Origin: Oscillospiraceae bacterium
Lineage (GTDB): Bacteria > Bacillota > Clostridia > UBA1212 > SIG427
Direction of reading: 5' to 3'
DNA: 64,000 bases
Assembly (NCBI GenBank): GCA_015069135.1
Contig: SVJE01000003.1
Span: 171,699 to 235,698 of the forward strand
Positions 36,435 through 44,441 of the stretch are shown here, piece after piece; within the stretch, counting starts at the first letter, position 1, and every line of letters begins with the position of its first letter. The notes beneath the pieces are model-generated. The model had not been told where the DNA came from, ran no database searches, and saw only the letters and a program-made list of their open reading frames with translations. The translations under genes and the position numbers were made by a program.

Positions 36435-36509
36435 TGGCTGGGATGGCAAGACTCGAACTTGCGAATACCAGAATCAAAATCTGGGGCCTTACCACTTGGC
36501 GACATCCCA
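36435..36509 (-). tRNA. tRNA-Gln (anticodon TTG)
   Basis: Minus-strand cloverleaf with acceptor TGGGATG/CATCCCA, discriminator G, encoded CCA, anticodon stem CCAGA/TCTGG and loop TTTTGAT. Confidence 0.93.
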
Positions 36510-36526
36510 TAAAATGCCTAGGTGAC

Positions 36527-36555
36527 ATTATACGGATAATATACAGAAAAGTCAA
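36527..36555 (-). promoter_or_regulatory. Promoter of tRNA-Gln (TTG)
   Basis: On the minus strand: TTGACT (36555-36550), 17-bp spacer and TATAAT (36532-36527). Confidence 0.8.
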
Positions 36556-36560
36556 GCTGA

Positions 36561-36790
36561 CCAATACACTGAGAAAAGTATTTTATAATGACATTTTGTC
36601 AGTGTTTACACTGCTATAAAGTAGAATAAATAGCAACTGATCAGTGTAAAAGATTCAAAAAATAAAGAACATAACCCGATTTTGCTTTTTTTCTTTAAAA
36701 ATGCACTGCTGTATGACAAAATACAGATCGTTTTATCAGTGTAATTACTGATAAAAATACAAATATTCTTATTTTTAGCAGTGTAAAAAT
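36561..36790. repeat. Array of CAGTGTA words with 42-bp spacing
   Basis: This non-coding stretch lies between the tRNA-Gln promoter and the riboswitch promoter. It carries CAGTGT(A/T) at 36600, 36642, 36737 and 36779 on the plus strand and TACACTG at 36565 and 36607. Same-strand neighbours are exactly 42 bp apart in three pairs. Two sites are extended palindromes (CAGTGTTTACACTG; TTATCAGTGTAATTACTGATAA). A small minus-strand frame covers part of it but looks non-coding. Probable protein-binding sites. Confidence 0.6.
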
Positions 36791-36834
36791 TTATAAAAAG
36801 ACATGTAATCTTATTAGCCAATATTTCAAAATGC

Positions 36835-36863
36835 TTGAAAGACATATAAGATTATAGTATAAT
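36835..36863 (+). promoter_or_regulatory. Promoter of the lysine riboswitch-transporter transcript
   Basis: TTGAAA (36835-36840), 17-bp spacer and TATAAT (36858-36863). Confidence 0.8.
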
Positions 36864-36869
36864 CCACTA

Positions 36870-37036
36870 TCGAAGATAGAGGTGCGATTTTCATCAGTAA
36901 CTTTATTTAACACACGGAAATGTGAGAGTGAAAGGGTAGGTCGCCGAAATCTGTATTGATTTTCCGGTTGGTACATGTTGGGACATAGCATAATATGTTA
37001 TGTACTGTCACTTCAGGTGGAGAGCTATCGCATTTA
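36870..37036 (+). promoter_or_regulatory. Lysine riboswitch (L-box)
   Basis: The conserved L-box blocks occur in order: GATAGAGGTGCG, CAGTAA, GTGAAAGGGT, TCGCCGAAA, CCGGTTGG, TGGGACA, ACTGTCAC and GGTGGAGAGCTATC. GATAG at the start pairs with CTATC at the end (P1). A terminator hairpin follows, so lysine binding should stop transcription before the transporter gene. Confidence 0.9.
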
Positions 37037-37055
37037 CTACTGATGATTTATTCAG

Positions 37056-37083
37056 GCTGCGACTGGTTCGTAGCCTTTTTTAT
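37056..37083 (+). terminator. Expression-platform terminator of the lysine riboswitch
   Basis: Stem GGCTGCGA / TTCGTAGCC followed by T6, about 30 nt before the start codon. Confidence 0.85.
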
Positions 37084-37114
37084 TTACAATAATATAAGGA
37101 GAAGATGAAAGTTT

Positions 37115-38959
37115 ATGAAAAAGAAAAATATTATCACAGCTATAATCGGTGTAATAGCTTTAGCTATCATTATTTTCTTATCTTTCACATTAAAGCAGAC
37201 CGGTTGGGTTCCATGTACAGGCTGTAACGGAGCCGGTGCTTTTGGATGTAAGACTTGCGGAGGCGCAGGCCTTGTGGAGATAACAAACTGGTATTATGCA
37301 ACATTCATGTCATTGGTACCACCAATTATAGCAATTGCTTTGGCACTTATTACAAAAGAAGTTTACAGTTCTTTGTTTGTAGGTATTGTTGCTGGTGCAT
37401 TGTTCTACAACAATTTCAATGTTGTTGGTACAGTTGATACTCTTATACAAGATGGCCTTATTTCAGCTATTTCAGGAACAGCAGGTATCTTTGTATTCCT
37501 TGTAATACTTGGCGTTATGGTTGCATTGATAAACAAAACAGGTGGCTCTGCAGCCTTTGGAAGATGGGCTAAAGAAAACATAAAGACAAGAGCAGGAGCT
37601 ATGATCTGTACATTTATTTTAGGTGTTCTGATTTTTATTGATGACTATTTCAACTGCCTTACAGTTGGTTCGGTAATGAGACCTGTAACAGACAGTCATA
37701 AAATCAGCCGTGCTAAATTGTCATACATAATTGATGCAACAGCAGCTCCAATTTGTATGATAGCTCCAATTTCATCATGGGCAGCAGCTGTTTCTGATTA
37801 TACATCAGGAGTAACAGATGCAGCAGGTGAAGAAATCTCCAGTCTTGCTTTGTTTATAAGAGCTATTCCATACAACTTCTATTCATTATTAACATTGGTT
37901 TTTATAGTTGCATTGGTTTTGATGAAGTTTGATTATGGTCCAATGAGATTACATGAAAGAAATGCTGAAAAAGGTGATCTTTTTACTTTCGGTAAGGAAG
38001 TTATTTCAGAGTCAGAAGACGATGTTCCAAATGAAAACGGTAAAGTGATTGATTTGATTTTACCGATTATTGTATTGATTATCACTTCTGTAATAGCTCT
38101 CATATATGTAGGAGGATTCTTTGAATCCGGAGATTTTGTAGCTGCATTTGCAGACACAGATGCAACAATTGGTTTACCTTTAGGTGGCATAATAGCTCTT
38201 GTTATTACAGTTGCATATTTGTTAATAAGAGGTTTGGTTTCCTTCAAAGATGCTATGTCATGTATTCCAAAAGGTTTCATTGCAATGGTTCCTGCAATCC
38301 TTATTCTTACTATGGCAACAGCATTGAAGAATATTACAGGTATGTTGGGGTCTGATGCTTTCGTAGAAGGCGCACTTGCCAATGCCGGCGCATTACATAA
38401 TTTCCTGCCTGCGATTATCTTCTTGGTTGCTTGTGGTATTTCTTTTGCAACAGGTACATCCTGGGGAACATTTGGTATCCTCATTCCTATTGTATTAAGT
38501 GTATTCCCTGCAGGTAGTGAACTTATGATAATCGGTATGTCAGCATGTCTGGCAGGTTCTGTTTGTGGAGACCACTGTTCACCAATTTCAGATACAACAA
38601 TTATGTCATCAGCAGGAGCTCAGTGTGAACACGTAAACCACGTATCAACACAGATACCTTACGCGGTAACAGTTGCAGCAGTTTCTTTTGTTACATACGT
38701 AGTTACAGGCTTTGTACAGAACTGGATGATTACATTACCTTTGGGAATTGTAGTTATGATTATTACTTTGATGGTAATTAAAATGTTACAAAAACCTGTT
38801 CGTGAAGAAGTAGACTTTGGTGATGAGTTTGATTTGAATCCTGTTGACGAATTTGAATCTGATGAAGATCTGATTGAATCAGAAGAACCGGTTGAAGAAG
38901 TTTCAGAAAATGTAATTGAAGAAACAGTTTCAGAAGAACAGGCAGAAATCAATCAATAA
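37115..38959 (+). CDS. NhaC-family Na+/H+ antiporter, probable lysine transporter, with DnaJ-like Cys motif
   Basis: 614 residues; ATG 37115 with AAGGAG 12 bp upstream. After one N-terminal helix (about 7-26) comes C-T-G-C-N-G-A-G (34-41) and C-K-T-C-G-G-A-G (45-52), a pair of DnaJ-type CxxCxGxG motifs able to bind zinc. The rest is a roughly 11-helix NhaC antiporter domain (IFIDDYFNCLTVGSVMRP, SWGTFGILIPI, CGDHCSPISDTTIMSSAGA). The last 50 residues are strongly acidic (EEVDFGDEFD, ESEEPVEEV). NhaC-type proteins under L-boxes are regarded as lysine transporters, and the riboswitch directly upstream supports this here. The role of the Cys motif is unknown. Confidence 0.88.
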   Translation: MKKKNIITAIIGVIALAIIIFLSFTLKQTGWVPCTGCNGAGAFGCKTCGGAGLVEITNWYYATFMSLVPPIIAIALALITKEVYSSLFVGIVAGALFYNNFNVVGTVDTLIQDGLISAISGTAGIFVFLVILGVMVALINKTGGSAAFGRWAKENIKTRAGAMICTFILGVLIFIDDYFNCLTVGSVMRPVTDSHKISRAKLSYIIDATAAPICMIAPISSWAAAVSDYTSGVTDAAGEEISSLALFIRAIPYNFYSLLTLVFIVALVLMKFDYGPMRLHERNAEKGDLFTFGKEVISESEDDVPNENGKVIDLILPIIVLIITSVIALIYVGGFFESGDFVAAFADTDATIGLPLGGIIALVITVAYLLIRGLVSFKDAMSCIPKGFIAMVPAILILTMATALKNITGMLGSDAFVEGALANAGALHNFLPAIIFLVACGISFATGTSWGTFGILIPIVLSVFPAGSELMIIGMSACLAGSVCGDHCSPISDTTIMSSAGAQCEHVNHVSTQIPYAVTVAAVSFVTYVVTGFVQNWMITLPLGIVVMIITLMVIKMLQKPVREEVDFGDEFDLNPVDEFESDEDLIESEEPVEEVSENVIEETVSEEQAEINQ

Positions 38960-38971
38960 AATATGTTTGTA

Positions 38972-39013
38972 AACAAGATGTCTAACATATAAGCTTCAGG
39001 ACATCTTGTTTTT
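38972..39013 (+). terminator. Terminator of the transporter gene
   Basis: Stem ACAAGATGTC / GACATCTTGT followed by TTTTTG. Confidence 0.85.
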
Positions 39014-39066
39014 GTTTTAGCTGTGTTGTAAAATAAAAGCATATATTAAATTTACGGAGGAACAAA

Positions 39067-40191
39067 ATGAACAAATATTTCCCTGAAATAAAAAACAAAT
39101 TTGGTTTTGGTTGTATGCGTTTTCCTATGATTGATGAAAACACAATTGATAAAGAACAGGTTTGTAAAATGGTTGACCTTTTTATTGAAAGCGGTTTCAA
39201 CTATTTTGACACAGCTCATGCTTATCACAACGGTATGAGTGAGACTACACTTAAAGAGTGCCTTACAAGTCGTTACCCAAGAGATAAATATCTTCTTGTA
39301 AACAAACTTACTAACGAATTCTTTGAAAAAGAAGAAGACATCGTTCCTTTCTTTGAAAAACAGCTTGAATGGTGTGGTGTTGACTATTTTGATTTCTATC
39401 TTATGCATGCTCAGACAGCTACATATTACAAGAAATTCAAAGCTTGTCGTGCATATGAAATTGCTCAGGAATTAAAGGCAGCAGGAAAGATTAAGCATGT
39501 AGGCCTTTCATTCCATGACAGTCCTGAAGTATTGGAAGAAATTCTTTCAGAACATCCTGAAGTTGAAGTAGTGCAGATTCAGTTTAACTATGTAGACTAC
39601 AATAACGAGAGTATCCAGGCTAAGAAGTGCTATGATATTTGTCGTAAGTATGGCAAGAAAATAGCTGTAATGGAACCTGTAAAGGGTGGCCAGCTTGTTA
39701 ACATGCCTGCAGAAGCCATGGATGTATTTAAGGAATTAGGCGATGCAAGTGCTGCAAGCTATGCACTCCGATTTGCAGCAGGGTTTGAAGATATTTACAT
39801 GGTTCTTTCCGGCATGAGTAATATGGATCAGATGGTTGATAACTTAAATACATTTAAAGATTTCAAACCTTTAGATGAAAAAGAGATGGCAGCTATTGAT
39901 AAGATTTGTAACATTCTTGCAGAAAAGAAAGCAGTAGGTTGTACAGCTTGTGAATACTGTATTACTCAGAACCAGTGCCCGATGGAAATTCCGATTCCTC
40001 GATTGTTTGCAAACCTTAATCTTAAGAAGGTTCATAACGACGGAAACTCACATTGGTACTATGGTACATACACAGCAAACAAGGGTAAAGCAAGCGATTG
40101 TATAGAATGTGGCGGTTGTGAAGCAGCATGTCCTCAGCATCTTCCGATTATAGACTTACTTAAAGAAGTAGCTGAAATATTTGAAAACTAA
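39067..40191 (+). CDS. Aldo/keto reductase with C-terminal 4Fe-4S domain
   Basis: 374 residues. AKR barrel with the substrate-side Asp/Tyr in FDTAHAYHNG, Lys in VNKLTNEFF and His in LMHAQ. The C-terminal quarter holds two Cys clusters, CTACEYCITQNQC and CIECGGCEAACP; the second is a classic ferredoxin motif followed by a Pro-rich stretch. This architecture is common in Clostridia and is thought to couple carbonyl reduction to iron-sulfur electron carriers; substrates are unknown. GGAGG precedes the ATG. Its stop overlaps the stop of the convergent acetyltransferase gene by 4 bp. Confidence 0.9.
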   Translation: MNKYFPEIKNKFGFGCMRFPMIDENTIDKEQVCKMVDLFIESGFNYFDTAHAYHNGMSETTLKECLTSRYPRDKYLLVNKLTNEFFEKEEDIVPFFEKQLEWCGVDYFDFYLMHAQTATYYKKFKACRAYEIAQELKAAGKIKHVGLSFHDSPEVLEEILSEHPEVEVVQIQFNYVDYNNESIQAKKCYDICRKYGKKIAVMEPVKGGQLVNMPAEAMDVFKELGDASAASYALRFAAGFEDIYMVLSGMSNMDQMVDNLNTFKDFKPLDEKEMAAIDKICNILAEKKAVGCTACEYCITQNQCPMEIPIPRLFANLNLKKVHNDGNSHWYYGTYTANKGKASDCIECGGCEAACPQHLPIIDLLKEVAEIFEN

Positions 40192-41069
40192 TATTCTTCA
40201 AAAATAAAAGTTGAAGGGCAGAGAAGCAGTTTCTCTGTCCTTTTTCCTATTGTAAATTCTAAAGGCTCTTTTGGAATTAGCTCACCACTAATAGGAACAA
40301 TAGTACCATGAGGCTGCGCTATAAATTCTAAAAAGCGTTCTTTAAGGGGGAAATCCGCCGGAAGTACTCCTGATATATTTTCCGCACTGATTCCGTTTAA
40401 AAGGGTAAAAACATCCTCTGGATTACGGTAACAAAGTTCGTGGACAAATATACTGTTTTCTTTTTCGGTGTAAAAACAATATGCCTTATCTTCAAGCATA
40501 CAAAACTTACCATTATCAACAAAAAAATCCTGTGCTCTTAAAGACATCAGCTTTTCATCACGCAATACAATTCCATTATATTTTTCGGTAAAATCAGTGT
40601 ATATCCTTAAAGTTTGTTCAGGATTAAATTTATCTGTTAATTTAATTTCAGAATTATAATTATTTGAGTAGGTGAAGTGTCCTTGCATTGTACAAGGATA
40701 ATGGTCACAAGAATAATATATTTCAGGATTAGCAGCTTTATATATTATAAGCTCAAATCCTTTTTTCTGAAGATTTTCGGTGAACAACTTAATCAGTTTG
40801 TGCATAAGTCCCTGTCCCCGATAGGACGGTAGTGTTGCAACACCGCTCATCATTGCTCCTTTTCTGGTACTATTAAAATATTTTATAGGCATAGGGTAGC
40901 CGTGGATGACAGAAACAATTTTACCATTGTCTTCAGAGCAAACTCCAAGCTCTGCTGAAAATCTGTTGCTGAAAAACCAATCTATAAATTCAGCTGAGTC
41001 TTTAAAGATTTCTGACCAGATTTCTTTACATTGTGGTATATCTTTTTCCTGTAAAATTCTCAATATCAT
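40188..41069 (-). CDS. GNAT-family N-acetyltransferase
   Basis: 293 residues. The acetyl-CoA binding loop is SGVATLPSYRGQGLMHKLI, preceded by IVSVIHGYPMPI and followed by FELIIYKAANPEIYY, the usual GNAT order. The length is about twice that of a single GNAT domain; the second half is a separate alpha/beta region reminiscent of Eis-type proteins, but I do not recognise it firmly. It is the last gene of the minus-strand operon; its ATG overlaps the prmC stop. The substrate is unknown. Confidence 0.8.
   Translation of the reverse strand: MILRILQEKDIPQCKEIWSEIFKDSAEFIDWFFSNRFSAELGVCSEDNGKIVSVIHGYPMPIKYFNSTRKGAMMSGVATLPSYRGQGLMHKLIKLFTENLQKKGFELIIYKAANPEIYYSCDHYPCTMQGHFTYSNNYNSEIKLTDKFNPEQTLRIYTDFTEKYNGIVLRDEKLMSLRAQDFFVDNGKFCMLEDKAYCFYTEKENSIFVHELCYRNPEDVFTLLNGISAENISGVLPADFPLKERFLEFIAQPHGTIVPISGELIPKEPLEFTIGKRTEKLLLCPSTFIFEEY
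40216..40245 (+). terminator. Terminator of the aldo/keto reductase, inside the GNAT coding region
   Basis: Ten-pair stem GGGCAGAGAA / TTCTCTGTCC (one G-U) followed by T5, 25 bp after the reductase stop. It therefore lies within the last codons of the opposing gene. Confidence 0.75.
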
Positions 41070-41941
41070 TGACTATCACCTTTGTAAATTCCTGAAACAC
41101 CACGATAGTTTCCGCCGTAGTCTTTAAACCTTTCAATATCTTTGTAAAAGCCTGATTCTTCCATAAGAGAAGCTACTGCTTCTGTCTGATCATATCCGGT
41201 TTCAAATATAAGCATACCATCATTTTTAAGATATAATGAAGCTTCTGAAATGATTTTTCTGTAGAAATCAAGACCATCAATGCCACCATCTAATGCAAGT
41301 ATCGGTTCATGGTCACGGACACGGGAGTCAAGCAACTTTATTATTTCCCGGGAAATATACGGTGGGTTACTGATTATCATCTGGTATTTCTGTGAAGTTT
41401 TAAGGCTATCAAGGGCTTTGAATAAATCTCCTTTAAGAATTTTCACTCGAGAAGAAAGTCCCAGAGAACTTGAGTTTTCACATGAAATTTCCATGGCAAC
41501 AGGGGATATATCACAGAGATAAACTGAAGCGGAAGGGCAGGCTGATGCGATACTTAAACCTATACATCCGGATCCGGTACACATATCAATAACAGAAGGT
41601 TTTTTGAAATTATTAAGATATGATATGGCTTTTTCGCATACAACTTCAGTATCACTTCTTGGAATAAGAACCCCCGGTGCTACACTAAATTTATTATTCA
41701 TAAACCACGTATAACCCAGAATATATTGTAAAGGTTCACCTTTAATATATCTTTCAAAAACGGTGCTTAAACATTTGGTCTGTTCTTCCGTAAGTGTTTT
41801 GTCAGGATTGATAATTATATCAGTTTTAGATATACCTGAGACTTCCTGTAAAATATAATTAAAATCAAAAGCGGCACTTTCAATACCGCTTTCAATCATT
41901 TTACCAATATATTTGTCTTTGAATTCTTTAAGTGTAATCAA
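41066..41941 (-). CDS. prmC: Release factor glutamine methyltransferase PrmC (HemK)
   Basis: 291 residues. It methylates the Gln of the GGQ motif in release factors. The SAM motif is VIDMCTGSGCIGLSIA and the signature tetrapeptide is NPPY (IISNPPYIS). The N-terminal helical domain contains LQYILGYTWFMN and VLIPRSDTEVV, typical of PrmC. It sits between DUF1385 and the acetyltransferase with 4-bp overlaps on both sides. prfA is not adjacent in this window. Confidence 0.94.
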   Translation of the reverse strand: MITLKEFKDKYIGKMIESGIESAAFDFNYILQEVSGISKTDIIINPDKTLTEEQTKCLSTVFERYIKGEPLQYILGYTWFMNNKFSVAPGVLIPRSDTEVVCEKAISYLNNFKKPSVIDMCTGSGCIGLSIASACPSASVYLCDISPVAMEISCENSSSLGLSSRVKILKGDLFKALDSLKTSQKYQMIISNPPYISREIIKLLDSRVRDHEPILALDGGIDGLDFYRKIISEASLYLKNDGMLIFETGYDQTEAVASLMEESGFYKDIERFKDYGGNYRGVSGIYKGDSQ

Positions 41942-43023
41942 AGTTCTTCCTTAATCTCCTTTACGACCACATCATCATCTATATCAGGTGATTCTTCTGT
42001 TTCGGATGTTTCTTCAGAAACAGGATTTCCGTCCATGTCAACTATGTAATGTTCTTCTTTTCCTACCGCATCCGGTGATAACTCCATGGAAAGATTAAGG
42101 GCTAAAATAGCAGCTTTAATCATATCATCTTCAGGTTCAAAAGTTGTAAATCTTTGCATTGCCATACCTGGGGCACGAAGAATTTTTGTGAACCAGTTTT
42201 CATATTTACCACAAAGCCTGTTGAATTCATAACCGATACCAACAATTAAAGGCAAGACAGCTAATCTTAATAAAAGATTATATAAAAAGAAGTCAAACCT
42301 TGGAAGCAAGGAATATAAAAGTATACTTATGATCATTATTACAAACATAAAAGCTGTACCGCAACGTGGGTGATGCTTAGAATACTTACGGACATTTTCC
42401 ACTGTAAGCTCTTCCATATGTTCATAGCAATGAATTGTTTTGTGTTCAGCTCCATGATACATAAATACACGCTTTATATCTTTCATACGTGAAACTAAAA
42501 TCATATAACCGAAGAACAAAAATATACGTACAGCACCTTCAATAAGATTGTATAACAGATTGCTTTGTTCTCTTGTTATTACAAGACCTGCAATTAGGTT
42601 AGGGAGCAAAAAGAAAAGTCCTACAGAAAAAGCAACAGCAATTACCAGAGAAATTGACATGATAACTTCAGGTAATTTGTCTCCAAGTTTTTTCATAAGA
42701 AATTTGTCGAATTTTGACATTTCTTCTTCAGGAACCGGTTCTTCAAGGCCGCTAATTTCAGCAGATTTGAAAAGGCATTTCATACCGGTGCTCAAAGAAT
42801 CCACAATACCTGCCATGCCCCTTACTATAGGGAGCTTAAGAAACTTGTTTTTCTGTGACAGTGGAGGCTGTATTTTAGTTTCAACAGTAAAGTTACCTTG
42901 TGGATTTTTTACAACCTGAGCAAAGCCAATTGGGGACTTCATCATAATGCCTTCCATTAAGGCTTCTCCACCTACACTGCATATGCGTACTGCATCTGAA
43001 TTTTTATTATCTTTCTTATTCAT
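41938..43023 (-). CDS. DUF1385 membrane protein (YqhQ-like)
   Basis: 361 residues. The N-terminus GGEALMEGIMMKSP and LPIVRGMAGIVDSL, the metal-binding-like MYHGAEHKTIHCYE, and HPRCGTAFMF are the signature of DUF1385. Four to five hydrophobic segments lie between about 115 and 260. The acidic C-terminus (ETSETEESPDIDDD) is variable in the family. The function is unknown; it is regularly next to prmC in Firmicutes, as here. It overlaps the DUF951 gene by 8 bp. Confidence 0.9.
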   Translation of the reverse strand: MNKKDNKNSDAVRICSVGGEALMEGIMMKSPIGFAQVVKNPQGNFTVETKIQPPLSQKNKFLKLPIVRGMAGIVDSLSTGMKCLFKSAEISGLEEPVPEEEMSKFDKFLMKKLGDKLPEVIMSISLVIAVAFSVGLFFLLPNLIAGLVITREQSNLLYNLIEGAVRIFLFFGYMILVSRMKDIKRVFMYHGAEHKTIHCYEHMEELTVENVRKYSKHHPRCGTAFMFVIMIISILLYSLLPRFDFFLYNLLLRLAVLPLIVGIGYEFNRLCGKYENWFTKILRAPGMAMQRFTTFEPEDDMIKAAILALNLSMELSPDAVGKEEHYIVDMDGNPVSEETSETEESPDIDDDVVVKEIKEEL

Positions 43024-43198
43024 TATCTTTACCTTTCACAATACTTTTCTCAACCTTGTTGCGTGGGAGCATAATCATATGTCCGCATCCTATACACTTA
43101 AGTTTGAAATCTGCACCGACACGAAGAATTTCCCATTGGGACGAGCCACAAGGGTGAGGCTTTTTTGTTTTTATAATCTGTCCAATACTAAATGTCAT
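43016..43198 (-). CDS. DUF951 small protein
   Basis: 60 residues: short beta-rich protein with K-K-P-H-P-C-G and G-A-D-F-K-L-K-C-x-x-C-G-H (three Cys plus His, probable metal site), ending M-L-P-R-N-K-V-E-K. This is the DUF951 pattern. It is first in the minus-strand operon DUF951-DUF1385-prmC-GNAT. The function is unknown; related proteins are often encoded near chromosome segregation or ribosomal genes. Confidence 0.88.
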   Translation of the reverse strand: MTFSIGQIIKTKKPHPCGSSQWEILRVGADFKLKCIGCGHMIMLPRNKVEKSIVKGKDNE

Positions 43199-43356
43199 AA
43201 CACAGTAATTTTACACTAAAATGATGTGTTTGTAAAACGGGAATACAGAAGTTTATACACCCACTGGAAGATAATGTATCTTATCGGTAAAATAAAAGCT
43301 CTTCCATATTATAAAACATCTTCGTAAAGTCGACATAATTATATAATATAATAGAA

Positions 43357-43385
43357 TTGTAAAATATATCATTCTATGATATACT
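43357..43385 (+). promoter_or_regulatory. Promoter of the gpsA-purL-pgm-dnaE block
   Basis: TTGTAA (43357-43362), 17-bp spacer and TATACT (43380-43385), in the divergent intergenic region between DUF951 and gpsA. Confidence 0.6.
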
Positions 43386-43447
43386 TTCTTTTGATTTATA
43401 TGTCTTTTTCGGACAGATGATAAAGAGAAAGGATATGAACTTAAACA

Positions 43448-44413
43448 ATGAATATAACTGTTGTTGGTTGCGGTAGATGGGGAAGCTGTATTGCGTGGTA
43501 CTGTGCGGCTAAAAAGGGTCACAATGTAACACTTTACGGTTTGGAAAATGCCCCTGAATATCAGCGTTTTGTTGCAACAAGACAGAATGACTATATGACT
43601 CTGCCGGATGAAATTAAACTGACTACTGACTTACAGGCTGCTATGGACAGCGCTGAAGTGGTGGTTGTTTCTATCGGAGCACAAGGATTCAGAAGTTTTC
43701 TTAAAGATTTAAGAGCAAGAGTGAATCCTCAAGGAAAGATATTTGTACTTTGTATGAAAGGTCTTGAATCTTCCACAGGTGACAGACTTACACAGATTTT
43801 CCGTCAGGAAATGGGATATTCCAATCAGGTTGCAATCTGGGTCGGCCCCGGTCATGTACAGGATTATTATGCAGGACGACCAAGTTGTATGATTGTTGGT
43901 TGTGAAGATTTCGAAGTTACTAAATATCTGGTAAGTGAACTTAACAGCAATCTGATAAGACTTTATTATTCCCAGGACCTTATAGGTTGTGAAATTGGTG
44001 CAGCTTCAAAAAATGTAATGGGAATTGCTGCCGGTATTATAGATGGTTTTGATTTCCCGGGACTTAAAGGTGCTTTAATGGCCAGAGGTGCCAGAGAAAT
44101 TTCAAGACTTATCCGTAAAATGGGCGGTAATGAACTTACAGCTTACGGTCTTTCACATTTAGGAGATTATCAGGCAACCTTGTTCTCAGAATATAGCCAT
44201 AACAGAATGTATGGTGAGAATTATATAAAAGGTATTCCTATGACAAAACTGGCAGAAGGCGTAGATACTTCTAAAGCGATGGTTAAACTTGCTGAAATTT
44301 ACAAAGTGGATTTACCTATATGTCAGGCAGTTTATGATGTGGTTGTTGAAGGTAAAGATCCTAAATCAGTTATGGATAACCTTTTTGACAGAGAAAATAA
44401 ATTTGAGTTTTAA
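43448..44413 (+). CDS. gpsA: Glycerol-3-phosphate dehydrogenase [NAD(P)+] GpsA
   Basis: 321 residues. It reduces dihydroxyacetone phosphate to sn-glycerol 3-phosphate for phospholipid synthesis. The Rossmann motif is VVGCGRWGSCIA, the catalytic Lys is in AASKNVMGIAAG, and the C-terminal block reads GLSHLGDYQATLFSEYSHNRMYGENYIKG. It is somewhat divergent from well-known GpsA in the N-terminal motif (GRWGS in place of GAWGT), but full length. The ATG at 43448 has a weak AAAGGAT site 14 bp upstream. Start of a long plus-strand housekeeping run. Confidence 0.88.
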   Translation: MNITVVGCGRWGSCIAWYCAAKKGHNVTLYGLENAPEYQRFVATRQNDYMTLPDEIKLTTDLQAAMDSAEVVVVSIGAQGFRSFLKDLRARVNPQGKIFVLCMKGLESSTGDRLTQIFRQEMGYSNQVAIWVGPGHVQDYYAGRPSCMIVGCEDFEVTKYLVSELNSNLIRLYYSQDLIGCEIGAASKNVMGIAAGIIDGFDFPGLKGALMARGAREISRLIRKMGGNELTAYGLSHLGDYQATLFSEYSHNRMYGENYIKGIPMTKLAEGVDTSKAMVKLAEIYKVDLPICQAVYDVVVEGKDPKSVMDNLFDRENKFEF

Positions 44414-44441
44414 TTAAAATATTTAATATGAGGATGGCAAA

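Noticed and set aside
36606..36845. Minus-strand 79-codon frame as a gene
   Set aside because: No ribosome binding site, low-complexity AT-rich composition, and it overlaps the CAGTGTA array and the riboswitch promoter.
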